Positions 1 through 7,362 of a DNA stretch of 8,334 bases are shown piece by piece (the first letter of the stretch is position 1; each line of letters begins with the position of its first letter). The notes under the pieces were generated by a model. That model did no database searches. It was not told the origin of the DNA and saw only the letters and a program-made list of their open reading frames with translations. Both the position numbers and the translations under genes were made by a program. Origin of the DNA: a bacterium (GTDB taxonomy: Bacteria; Vulcanimicrobiota; Xenobia; RGZZ01); the NCBI GenBank assembly GCA_021782195.1, contig JAJXVI010000076.1:1-8334 (forward strand), written 5' to 3'.

Positions 1-1377
1 GACTGGTCAGGCCGTGGCGGACTTCGCCGTGTCATCGAGGGGTGCAACGGTTCGGCGCTCTGCCGCAAGACCGATACCGGAACCATGTGCCCCTCGTACA
101 TGGTGACCCTCGATGAGGAGCATTCCACGCGCGGGCGGGCCAACGCGTTGCGAGGGATCTTGAGCGGACGTCTTGCGTCCCTCGACGACCCTCGGATGAA
201 AGAGATCATGGACCTGTGCGTCAGTTGCAAGGCGTGCAAATCAGAGTGCCCGTCACAGGTGGACATGGCCGCGCTCAAGTTCGAGTTCCTGAGTCACTGG
301 TACGAGCGCCACCGTGTTCCTCTGCGCGCCCGTCTCTTCGGGGAGGCCGCGCTGTTGGGCACCCTCGGGACGATGTTTCCCACCATTGCCAATTCGGTTG
401 CGGAGAGCACTCCGGTGCGTTGGATGATGGATTCAATGCTCGGGATTGACGCACACCGGAAGCTTCCTGCCTACGCGACGGAACGATTTACCGCGCAGGT
501 GCGCAAGTATGCGTCTCAAGCACTGCTTACCCCCGGACTCCGAACCGGGGACATCCAGATTGTCGGCCAGCTTGCGTCCGGTGCGGCTCGCATCACACGC
601 CCTCCTCTCTCCGATACCGTGGTGCTTCATCCTGATACGTTCGTGGAGTATCATGTGCCGAGCGTCGGTCTTGCCGCACTTCGCCTGCTGGAGGCGACGG
701 GGCGACGCGTGCTGGTGTCGCGCCCTTCTTGTTGCGGACGCCCCATGATGTCGCAGGGCCAGGTTTCTGCCGCGACCGAGCACGCGCGCATCCTCTGCGA
801 GGTTTTTGGCGGACTGGTCGGGCAAGGCTACGATGTCGTCATGTGCGAGCCGTCGTGCGTAAGTGCTGTTCGTGACGACTATCGAATGCTCGTGCCCGCG
901 GATGTTCTCGATCCGATTGCCGGTCACGTGATGATGGTCGAGGAGTGGCTCGTCAGGCTTGAAGACGAGGGCAACCTGCCGCCGGACATGTTCACGCGTC
1001 TCGAAGGGAAAGTCTTGTTGCACGGGCACTGCCATCAGAAGTCGATGGGCGCGCTTGATGCCACGGTGCGCGCACTGCGTCTGATTCCGGGCCTCGAGGT
1101 CGAGGTGCTTGATGCCGGTTGTTGCGGCATGGCCGGTGCCTTCGGTTACGAGAAGGAGCACTACGAGGTCTCGGTCAAGATGGGAGAGCAGCGTCTGCTT
1201 CCCGCAGTACGAACCTTTGTCGAAAATGCTTCCGGTCAGAATATTTTCGTGGCGGCTCCAGGCATGTCGTGCCGGCAGCAGATCACGCACGGCACGCAGG
1301 CACGTCCCCTGCACCCGGTGCAGATCCTGGCGCGTGCGCTGAGGCCCGACCCGACTCCAGCGAAGGGCCGTCGCTAG
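1..1377 (+). CDS. YdiJ-like FAD/Fe-S 2-hydroxyacid dehydrogenase, C-terminal part (5' end outside window)
   Basis: The frame is open from base 1 and ends at TAG 1375-1377, giving 458 visible residues. This is the iron-sulfur and CCG half of a protein that is normally about 950-1000 residues. A first Cys cluster (C15, C21, C30-P) is followed by the family signature HSTRGRAN. A ferredoxin motif CxxCxxCxxxCP lies at residues 73-83. Two CCG domains follow, with CCG at about 244-246 and 374-376, plus HGHCHQ at about 341-346 and a late GMSC. Known members couple oxidation of a D-2-hydroxyacid (D-lactate or D-2-hydroxyglutarate type) at an N-terminal FAD to electron transfer through the clusters. 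The FAD and substrate domains are off the left edge, so the substrate cannot be inferred. The ATG at 85 is internal: conserved sequence, including two cluster cysteines, precedes it. The next gene on the strand starts 113 bp downstream and has no obvious metabolic link. Confidence 0.9.
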   Translation, partial: DWSGRGGLRRVIEGCNGSALCRKTDTGTMCPSYMVTLDEEHSTRGRANALRGILSGRLASLDDPRMKEIMDLCVSCKACKSECPSQVDMAALKFEFLSHWYERHRVPLRARLFGEAALLGTLGTMFPTIANSVAESTPVRWMMDSMLGIDAHRKLPAYATERFTAQVRKYASQALLTPGLRTGDIQIVGQLASGAARITRPPLSDTVVLHPDTFVEYHVPSVGLAALRLLEATGRRVLVSRPSCCGRPMMSQGQVSAATEHARILCEVFGGLVGQGYDVVMCEPSCVSAVRDDYRMLVPADVLDPIAGHVMMVEEWLVRLEDEGNLPPDMFTRLEGKVLLHGHCHQKSMGALDATVRALRLIPGLEVEVLDAGCCGMAGAFGYEKEHYEVSVKMGEQRLLPAVRTFVENASGQNIFVAAPGMSCRQQITHGTQARPLHPVQILARALRPDPTPAKGRR

Positions 1378-1381
1378 CCGA

Positions 1382-1415
1382 TGCACACCGTGCGCGAATG
1401 GTTGCGACCGGTGCA
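1382..1415 (+). other. Imperfect inverted repeat in the gap after the dehydrogenase
   Basis: The 113-bp gap at 1378-1490 contains no convincing gene. It has one imperfect hairpin: TGCAC (1382-1386) pairs with GTGCA (1411-1415) and CGC (1393-1395) with GCG (1404-1406), with a bulge and a mismatch between them and an 8-nt loop. No T-run follows, so it is not a standard intrinsic terminator. It could be an attenuating structure, or chance in GC-rich DNA. Confidence 0.2.
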
Positions 1416-1490
1416 CAAGGGTCGGGTGGGCGACTCCTGCTTCGCTCGACCTCGCGTCGTGCCGGACTTCGTGCCCCTGGTGTCGTCGCC

Positions 1491-2459
1491 ATGAAGATAT
1501 GGGTGACTGGGGGGCACGGGATGGTCGGTACCGCCCTGTACCGGCGACTCGCGATGGACGGCCATGAGGTGCTGGCTCCTGCCTCCCGCGTGCTGGATCT
1601 CTGCGACCGCAGGGCAGTCGACGCCTGGCTTGCCTCGCACGCGGGCATTCGCGTTGTGGTCCATCTGGCGGGTCGGCGCGGCGGACTTGGCGCGCGCCTT
1701 GCCGACCCGACCGGTTTTTTTCTCGACTCGCTTGCCATTGTCACCAATGTCATCGATGCGACGCGACGGCGGGGTATCAATCGTCTCGTATTTGTCGGCA
1801 CCGCCTGTGTGTACCCGGTCGATGCGGTTCAACCCGTGGTCGAGGAGGCGTTGATGACGGGTCCTCTCGAACCGCACAACGAGGGATATGCCCTGGCCCG
1901 CATCTGTGGAACGCGCCTTTGCGCCGACATGAACGCGCAGTTTGGTACGCGCTTTCTGACTTTGCACCCATGCAACCTGATCGGGCCGCGCGACTGCTTT
2001 GATCCGGAGAGCGGACAGGTGGCTCCTTCCTTGATCGCGCGAATTGAACGGGCCCGTCGGATGCAGGCCCCATCGGTAAAGGTCTGGGGAAGCGGGCGGG
2101 CGTGCCGGGATTTTCTCTACGTGGAAGATTTTGTTGACGCGATCACGTTTTTTGTGAACAACCCGGATCTCGTGCCTCGCGACCGACCGTGGCTCAATGT
2201 GGGTGGCGGGCGTGACGTCTCCATCGCGGAGCTCGCTCAACGCATTGCGGAGACCGCAGGCTACCGGGGGCGCCTGGAGTTTGACGTTTCCCGCCCCGAG
2301 GGGGTATCACGTCGCCTTCTGGACATTCATCGCGTGACCGCGCTCGGCTGGAAACCGCTGACTTCCTTGTCCACGGCGCTCGCGCGGACGATAGCCTGGT
2401 ATCGTGACACCCTTCCTGATTCCCCGACGCCCTCGCTCTCCGACAGCACGGGCGTTTGA
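1491..2459 (+). CDS. fcl: GDP-L-fucose synthase-like NAD(P)-dependent epimerase/reductase (extended SDR) with altered catalytic residues
   Basis: The 322-residue length is normal for GDP-L-fucose synthase (GDP-4-keto-6-deoxymannose 3,5-epimerase-4-reductase). That enzyme makes GDP-fucose for surface polysaccharide in the cytoplasm. The Rossmann motif TGGHGMVG is at residues 6-13. The family strings GTACVYP (103-109), LEPHNEGYALARICG (126-140), WGSG...RDFLYVED (199-213) and the C-terminal RRLLDI (274-279) follow without gaps relative to the E. coli enzyme. Numbering runs three behind E. coli Fcl. Cys106 and Tyr133 match catalytic C109 and Y136, and Thr104 replaces S107. The catalytic Lys140 is Arg137, and the acid/base His179 is Gln176. 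The ATG at 1491 opens directly on the first beta strand. An in-frame ATG at 1398 would add 31 residues unlike the family, so it is rejected. No clear Shine-Dalgarno precedes either start. Fold assignment is firm; activity and substrate are uncertain because of the substitutions. Confidence 0.88.
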   Translation: MKIWVTGGHGMVGTALYRRLAMDGHEVLAPASRVLDLCDRRAVDAWLASHAGIRVVVHLAGRRGGLGARLADPTGFFLDSLAIVTNVIDATRRRGINRLVFVGTACVYPVDAVQPVVEEALMTGPLEPHNEGYALARICGTRLCADMNAQFGTRFLTLHPCNLIGPRDCFDPESGQVAPSLIARIERARRMQAPSVKVWGSGRACRDFLYVEDFVDAITFFVNNPDLVPRDRPWLNVGGGRDVSIAELAQRIAETAGYRGRLEFDVSRPEGVSRRLLDIHRVTALGWKPLTSLSTALARTIAWYRDTLPDSPTPSLSDSTGV

Positions 2460-2476
2460 GTGAGTCGTTCGCACGG

Positions 2477-3448
2477 TCATCCGACGGGCGTCTTGAGGGT
2501 GAGGGCGCCGGGAATGCAGACGACCTCGAAGTCGGTGCCCGCGCGGTGCACCTCGCCGTCAATCTGTGAATTGACGGGTCGTACCGTCTTGATGCGAACG
2601 CGGTGTCCCTGGTAGTTCGTCCTTCGTCTCTTCAGGACGCGGTCGAGAACGCGTGGATTGACCGGGCTTGCCCTTGCAGCCAGGATGAACTTCGAAAGAT
2701 AGTCTCGCCAGCCAGTGAAGAGAATGACGTCGAGCAGGCCGTCGTTGGCCCGGCTGTCGGGTTCGAAAACGAACTCTCCCGCGTAGACTCTCACGTTGTT
2801 CACGATCAGATTGGTCAGATGGCCGACCGTGTGAGGCGGTTCCTCGTCAACCCACACCGTTGCCGCGACATTCTTGTGTCGAAATGGCACCCGCATCACG
2901 GCATAGAGGTACAGGTTGTAGTCTCGCAGGATCGTGCGCAGGATGGGCGAGCGGCGCGCTTTTTCGCGTTCGGTGTTGCGTTCGATCAGGATGGCAGGGT
3001 CTACCCCGATGGAGAACGCGTCAGCGACGTAACGGTCGTCAATCCGACACAGGTCGAAAGGCAGGTTGGCTCCGTAACGGACCGCTTCCAGTGCCCTGCG
3101 CAAGTTGTTGGGACCGTTCGGCGCAAGCCCGATTGAGCGGGCGATGTTGTTGCCTGTGCCGAACGGGATGACAGCGAGGGCCGGGAGATTTTCGGGCTTT
3201 TCTTCCGCGCCCATCATGCCGTTCACAACCTCGCTGACCGTGCCGTCCCCACCACAGGCGACGAGCGTCCGGAAACGACCGCTTCTTGCCAGATCCCTCG
3301 CAAGCTCCACGGTCCGCCCGTCAGGGAGCGTGTCGAACCGCTCGAAGCGGATGTCAAGCTCGGTGGTGTGGCGCAAGAGATCGTCCCATCGCTGGGCTGC
3401 CTGGCCGGTTTGCGCGCTCGGATTGAACAGGAACGCAACGTCACTCAT
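2477..3448 (-). CDS. YegS/DagK-family lipid kinase (diacylglycerol kinase catalytic domain)
   Basis: This 323-residue protein is full length for the soluble YegS/DagK group, which phosphorylates diacylglycerol or related lipids at the inner membrane face using ATP. The order of motifs is typical: an N-terminal FLFNPSAQTG strand-loop (residues 7-16), the nucleotide-binding GGDGTVSEVVNGM (66-78), PFGTGNNIARSIG (95-107), FSIGVD (145-150), DSRANDGLLD (231-240), and SQIDGEV near the C-terminus (294-300). No membrane segment or signal peptide is visible. The ATG at 3448 is the only plausible start, because an in-frame TAA lies 36 bp upstream with no ATG, GTG or TTG between. There is no good Shine-Dalgarno. 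The gene converges on the fucose-synthase homologue with 17 bp between stop codons and diverges from the lipoprotein gene. The lipid substrate cannot be read from sequence. Confidence 0.92.
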   Translation of the reverse strand: MSDVAFLFNPSAQTGQAAQRWDDLLRHTTELDIRFERFDTLPDGRTVELARDLARSGRFRTLVACGGDGTVSEVVNGMMGAEEKPENLPALAVIPFGTGNNIARSIGLAPNGPNNLRRALEAVRYGANLPFDLCRIDDRYVADAFSIGVDPAILIERNTEREKARRSPILRTILRDYNLYLYAVMRVPFRHKNVAATVWVDEEPPHTVGHLTNLIVNNVRVYAGEFVFEPDSRANDGLLDVILFTGWRDYLSKFILAARASPVNPRVLDRVLKRRRTNYQGHRVRIKTVRPVNSQIDGEVHRAGTDFEVVCIPGALTLKTPVG

Positions 3449-3613
3449 AGGGCGACGAATTGGCCCGAAGGCGCCGCCATTCCTTTATGTTTACCTCACG
3501 TGAAAGCGATTTCCACCCTGTGGATTCACGCGGAGCGACGCACGTCGGGCCCGGGGCGTGCGCGAATGTCGGTAGCGAACGGGAATGCGGCCCCCTGAAG
3601 CGAATGTGCCTCC
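3449..3613. promoter_or_regulatory. Divergent intergenic region with palindrome and two hairpins
   Basis: This 165-bp region must carry the start signals of both the lipid kinase (leftward) and the lipoprotein (rightward). TCACGTGA at 3496-3503 is a perfect 8-bp palindrome. A two-part hairpin spans 3499-3530: CGTGAA (3499-3504) pairs with TTCACG (3525-3530), and inside it TCCAC (3512-3516) pairs with GTGGA (3520-3524) around a 3-nt loop. A GC hairpin follows, CGCACG (3539-3544) with CGTGCG (3557-3562). I could not place convincing -35/-10 boxes on either strand. A regulatory role is inferred from position and symmetry only. Confidence 0.35.
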
Positions 3614-6208
3614 ATGCGGAAACTGGCTCTCGTGGTTTTCATGATTCTGGCCATGGCGACGGTTGGATGCGTGCCACACGCGTTGGAGGCACCGCCTCCA
3701 CCCGACTACCAATCAGCGCTTCTCACCGGTTCGGCGTGGATTTCCGAGCCCGTTTCAGAAGAGGCGTTCAAGTGGGAAGTGCGAGAACTGGCCTTTCGGG
3801 AGCAGTACGACGACCTCGAGCATCTGTACACGCGGTTTGCTGCTCACCCGCGCTACCTGGTCAACGGGTGGACGACGCGCGACGGTTTTCTGGCGGCCTT
3901 TGACGACCTGGGCGACATGGATGTCGACGAAGTGCGTCGCCTGGGGACACGCGTGGGAGACTGGATTCTGACGCGTCCTCGCTCCCAGGTGGCCCCGCTG
4001 GTCGGTGCGGCCCTTGCCGTAGGGCTCGCACTCGATACGCAGTCGGATGAAGCGCGTCTGGCGCAGGTTCGACGCATGATCCAGGCGGCCCGCCGCGCCG
4101 ACCCGTCTGACGTGGAACCTGACGTGCTCGAACTGCAGTTTCTGGCGCGCACGCGAGGAGACGCACAGGAGGCCGGCAACGTTTTCGGTCGCGCAGTGAA
4201 GCTCGACCCCGACTGTTATGCATTGTGGAATGCCCGCCTCGACTTTCTTCTGCAGGAAGGGGCGTCGGCGTCCGATGTGCTGGGTTTTCTTGAGCAAGCC
4301 GACAAGACGACGCGCGCTCGCATGGGTGACGCCTGTTATGCGCTCCTCATCTGGCACTTCCATAAGAGGCTTCCACTGACGTTTGCTTCAGGACAGTTGT
4401 CGTGGCGTCGGATGCGAGAGGGCTTTCTTGACTATGGTCATCTTCATCCTGAGGCCACTGGAATCCTCAATGCGTTTGCGTGGATGGCTCACCGGTGCCG
4501 GGACGAGGGCACCGCGCGCGTTGTCTTTTCGCGAATTGGTACCGCTTGCGACCTCGGGGTCTGGAAGAGCTATCGCGCCTTCCGCACCGTGCGCGCGGCC
4601 TCGGCACACGCGGACCCGGCTTTTTCGCCCGCTCACCTGTGGTACCGACCGGCGCTCTACCCGAGGCCGATTCGAATGGCGTGGTTGTCGACCTGGGAGA
4701 AGCGGATGGAACTCGACCTGGAGATTGAAGACCTTCTGGCCCGGCACGCTTATGCGATCCTCGACGGGGTTGCGAAACAGCTTCGGGGAGCGGCAGGGGC
4801 TCAATGGGGCTGGGGGCATACTTTGACCCCTTCTGGGGCAATCAGCGCCTTCTACGCTGCATTCGCTCTACAGTCATCGGGGACGAAGGCCCGGCGAGAC
4901 CGGCATCTTGCAGAGCTGCGGACGTGGCTCGGTGCCGATCCGCATTCATTGACCGCCCGGGTGGCGCTTGCCAGTGCCCTGATCCAGGATGGCTGGAGAC
5001 GCCGCCTGTCCTCTGACGCTGGCGGGCAGTCGGAGGCTCCGGCCTCCTTCGCTGCCAGGCGAAGCGCGACGGCGCCCGCGCATCCCCGCGCGCGTGCGGA
5101 TTTCCGAGAGGCCAGTCGTGTGCTTCGGGAGGCCACCGTCATCGGGCCGGATCCGTTTGCGTGTTACCTGCAAATGGTGCTGGCGCGCGCGGAGGGGCGT
5201 GGCCAGGTGCGCTTCGCCACACAGTATGACGCTGCTGTCAAGCGTTTTCCCGACTTCCTGGCGTTGTACTCGGAGCGCATGACCGAGCTCATGCCGACCT
5301 GGGGGGGAGAGCCCGGCTCGATGGAAGCTTTTGCCGCATCGGTGGCCACTGCGACCCGAAGTCGCTTCGGCGAGGGGATGTATGCGCTGTTGGCGGCGAC
5401 CGTGTGGCCGGGTGAAGTGCACACGTTTCTCCTTGATACGTCGTTCGACTGGTCGCGTATCCGACAGGGAATTCACGACCTCATTTCCCGCGGCTGCACG
5501 CCGAACTCGAGATACTGGGTCGCGCTGTCGCAACTGGCCGCCCTTGAGCGTGACCCGAGGACCGAGGCCGCCTGTTTGCGGGCAATTCCTTCACCTGACC
5601 TGCTTGACGTCGCGCTGACCCCCGGCGAGGCTTCCTACCGTATTCGTGCCCTGGCCGGCGGGTCAATTGACGAGGCAAAGCCGCCGCTGAGGGCCACGGT
5701 ATACCGTGCGGGGCAGTTCAATCTGGATTCGTTTGCGCCTCGGTTCCTGGAAGGTAGCGGTACTGCGTCGACTGACGCTCCCGAGGCCAGTCCGCCTTCC
5801 TCGACTCCGCTTGCGAAGACTGCTCCGATCCGTCCCGGGGCGTCACGACAGGCGGGGGCGTCGGCGGGGAGCCCGAACGCGCGGCACGCGCACTCCGTGA
5901 TTCGCGTTCCGATGCGCCAGGGGGTGGTGTTCGGGGTCGTGGGCGTGCTGAATCGCCTCTCCAGAGGTGCGCACACCGTCGTCTACCGAATGCGTCATCC
6001 GACTTTCTATCCCCCTGGCGGTGGGCCCGATTCTGAGAGCGTGTATTCGGAGCATGTTGGAGAGTTCGACAGCCGCTATCTCTATCACGGCCTGTTCCGT
6101 TTTACCACGTCCATCCCGTGGGAGTGGGTTCCCGGTCGCTATACGGCCAGTATCTGGATCGATGGCCGCAAGGTGATCCGCCAGCGGTTCGTGGTGTATG
6201 CACCGTGA
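3614..6208 (+). CDS. Large lipoprotein with duplicated DUF4034/TPR-like helical module and a C-terminal beta domain
   Basis: The product has 864 residues. Residues 1-19 form a lipoprotein signal: MRK, a hydrophobic core, then TVGC with the lipidated Cys at 19. Residue 20 is not Asp, so outer-membrane sorting is plausible. Residues 58-100 resemble the start of DUF4034 (YDDLEHLYTRF, then a GF..AFDDL pattern). Two helical units follow at about 149-309 and 497-658. They align at a constant offset of about 348 and share AVK, YALL and W..(M/I)R.G(F/I). A basic Ser/Ala-rich linker lies at 463-495 and a Ser/Pro/Ala linker at 711-758. The last 100 residues look like a beta-sandwich resembling DUF3859 (GAHTVVYRMRHP, then VPGRYTASIWIDGRKV). 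No catalytic motif was seen. An in-frame TGA at 3596 fixes the ATG at 3614 as the first possible start. A propeller gene follows after 76 bp, probably in the same transcript. The function is unknown; it could be a peptide or protein interaction scaffold at the envelope. Confidence 0.85.
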   Translation: MRKLALVVFMILAMATVGCVPHALEAPPPPDYQSALLTGSAWISEPVSEEAFKWEVRELAFREQYDDLEHLYTRFAAHPRYLVNGWTTRDGFLAAFDDLGDMDVDEVRRLGTRVGDWILTRPRSQVAPLVGAALAVGLALDTQSDEARLAQVRRMIQAARRADPSDVEPDVLELQFLARTRGDAQEAGNVFGRAVKLDPDCYALWNARLDFLLQEGASASDVLGFLEQADKTTRARMGDACYALLIWHFHKRLPLTFASGQLSWRRMREGFLDYGHLHPEATGILNAFAWMAHRCRDEGTARVVFSRIGTACDLGVWKSYRAFRTVRAASAHADPAFSPAHLWYRPALYPRPIRMAWLSTWEKRMELDLEIEDLLARHAYAILDGVAKQLRGAAGAQWGWGHTLTPSGAISAFYAAFALQSSGTKARRDRHLAELRTWLGADPHSLTARVALASALIQDGWRRRLSSDAGGQSEAPASFAARRSATAPAHPRARADFREASRVLREATVIGPDPFACYLQMVLARAEGRGQVRFATQYDAAVKRFPDFLALYSERMTELMPTWGGEPGSMEAFAASVATATRSRFGEGMYALLAATVWPGEVHTFLLDTSFDWSRIRQGIHDLISRGCTPNSRYWVALSQLAALERDPRTEAACLRAIPSPDLLDVALTPGEASYRIRALAGGSIDEAKPPLRATVYRAGQFNLDSFAPRFLEGSGTASTDAPEASPPSSTPLAKTAPIRPGASRQAGASAGSPNARHAHSVIRVPMRQGVVFGVVGVLNRLSRGAHTVVYRMRHPTFYPPGGGPDSESVYSEHVGEFDSRYLYHGLFRFTTSIPWEWVPGRYTASIWIDGRKVIRQRFVVYAP

Positions 6209-6272
6209 ACTCTCCACGATTGCCCCTGCTCCCCTGGAGGAGCGGTTTCGTTCTGTACCCGAAGCGTTTTGT

Positions 6273-6278
6273 GGAGGT
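6273..6278 (+). promoter_or_regulatory. Strong Shine-Dalgarno deciding the start of the propeller gene
   Basis: GGAGGT is followed by 6 nt and then GTG at 6285-6287, in frame with the WD40 gene. The competing upstream ATG at 6198 has no Shine-Dalgarno and overlaps the lipoprotein stop. Upstream, 6228-6243 can form a small hairpin (GCTCC with GGAGC), with no terminator T-run. Confidence 0.7.
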
Positions 6279-6284
6279 ATCGTT

Positions 6285-7292
6285 GTGAATTCCGCCGACT
6301 CATCGCACGTACTTGACGTGCACGAGGGACCGTGTGTCGTGCGCTTTTCTCCACGCGGCCAGATTCTGGTGGCAGGTCACATAGACGGTCGACTCTCCGC
6401 CTGGTCCGTCGGGAAGAATGCTCGCTTCATCGGGCGGGCGCAGTCGGACGAGAGCGTTCTCGACGTGCTCTTCTCTCCTCGCCTCTCCGTGCTTGTCACA
6501 AGGGGACCACGACGACTGTGTGGATGGCGAGTGCCTGACCTTGAGCGATCTTTCGAGATTGAGGCGGAATCTGATGGCGGCGCCGTGTTCAGTTCTGACG
6601 GATGGCACGTGTGCGTTGCTGCCGGGCGTTCTCTTGCGTTGCAGGATCTGCGAGAGAAGCGGGTGGTCTGTGAAGGTTTGTTGCCGACCGGCAATGCCGT
6701 GGACGTGGGGACGGCGCCGGGAGGGAAGCTGGCGGTGGCTTCGAGCGAGGGGGGGAGGACGACGCTCAGCCTCTGGCTGTGCGAGGACGGGACCCTGCGT
6801 CAGGAGGGGGAGGCCGTCCTCGAGGGAGACTCCCGAACCGTCTCGCTCTCAGGGGACGGCCGGTTGCTCAGCGTCTCCGCCCAGCACGTACGTGTGCTTG
6901 AGACACCGTTTTTCTCGGGCGCGAGTCGCGCGGAATGCGGGGGAGGTCCCACGGAGCGTGTCCTGGCAGGAGCGATTGCCGGCGCGGGAGCAGTGGTCTT
7001 CGACAGTCAGCGGCTCGTCGAGAGCAAGAGCAATACGGTCAGTCGGAACGGGTCGCGCACCAGAAGCTGGTGTCGCTCGGTCTTCAGCGCCGACGGTCGA
7101 CTGCTTGTTGGAGGATCGCCGAGCGGGCGGATTTTTCTCTGGGACCTGGTGCGCCGTGCATCGATACGCGTGCTGGACGGTCACGAAGGGGAAGTAACGT
7201 CTGTGGACATGTTGCACGGACAGGCGATGCTCTCCTCGTGCGGTGGCGACGGTTCGATTCGTCTGTGGGACCTCAAACAAACCCGTCGTTAA
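6285..7292 (+). CDS. WD40-repeat beta-propeller protein
   Basis: This 335-residue protein consists almost wholly of WD40-like blades. D-strand motifs recur at about residues 37-42 (LSAWSV), 78-83 (LCGWRV), 117-122 (LALQDL), 161-166 (LSLWLC), 202-207 (VRVLET), 283-288 (IFLWDL) and 325-330 (IRLWDL). A degenerate blade probably lies at 225-250, giving seven or eight blades. The last two blades are nearly canonical (FSADGRLLVGG..., GHEGEVTSVD, SSCGGDGSIRLWDL), while the middle ones are divergent. No signal peptide, kinase, caspase or NTPase domain is attached, so it is probably a cytoplasmic interaction scaffold. The GTG at 6285 is preferred because of its Shine-Dalgarno. A start at ATG 6198 would add 29 residues without propeller character and overlap the lipoprotein gene by 11 bp. 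Same strand and close spacing suggest co-transcription with the lipoprotein. The partner is unknown. Confidence 0.85.
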   Translation: MNSADSSHVLDVHEGPCVVRFSPRGQILVAGHIDGRLSAWSVGKNARFIGRAQSDESVLDVLFSPRLSVLVTRGPRRLCGWRVPDLERSFEIEAESDGGAVFSSDGWHVCVAAGRSLALQDLREKRVVCEGLLPTGNAVDVGTAPGGKLAVASSEGGRTTLSLWLCEDGTLRQEGEAVLEGDSRTVSLSGDGRLLSVSAQHVRVLETPFFSGASRAECGGGPTERVLAGAIAGAGAVVFDSQRLVESKSNTVSRNGSRTRSWCRSVFSADGRLLVGGSPSGRIFLWDLVRRASIRVLDGHEGEVTSVDMLHGQAMLSSCGGDGSIRLWDLKQTRR

Positions 7293-7362
7293 GCGTCTGT
7301 CTCGTTGCCGACGGTGGGCTCACACGCATGCAAGCCGGGGAAGATGAACTGAGGACGCGGGG

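Noticed and set aside
433..1416. 327-codon minus-strand frame opposite the dehydrogenase
   Set aside because: Antisense shadow of a gene with clear Fe-S and CCG motifs; its composition is unlike that of a real protein.
1374..2240. Long minus-strand open frame opposite the fucose-synthase homologue
   Set aside because: It lies wholly antisense to a well-recognised gene, is Arg/His-rich, and has no family motifs; long antisense frames are expected in GC-rich DNA.
2426..2492. Repeated GGGCGT elements with a GACGCCC arm around the convergent stop codons (2426-2432, 2450-2455, 2486-2492), considered as a bidirectional terminator
   Set aside because: The arms lie inside coding sequence, the loops are long, and there is no T-run; GC-rich short repeats here are likely chance.
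3481..3535. Possible sigma-70 promoter boxes in the divergent region
   Set aside because: Candidate -10 hexamers match only 4 of 6 bases, and no -35 box lies at the right spacing on either strand.
3460..3903. Plus-strand frame of 147 codons overlapping the lipoprotein start
   Set aside because: It overlaps the lipoprotein gene in another frame, lacks recognisable motifs, and would conflict with the clear lipoprotein signal peptide.
7293..7362. Convergent gap considered for a terminator
   Set aside because: Only a 6-bp GCATGC palindrome was found; no stable stem followed by T residues on either strand.
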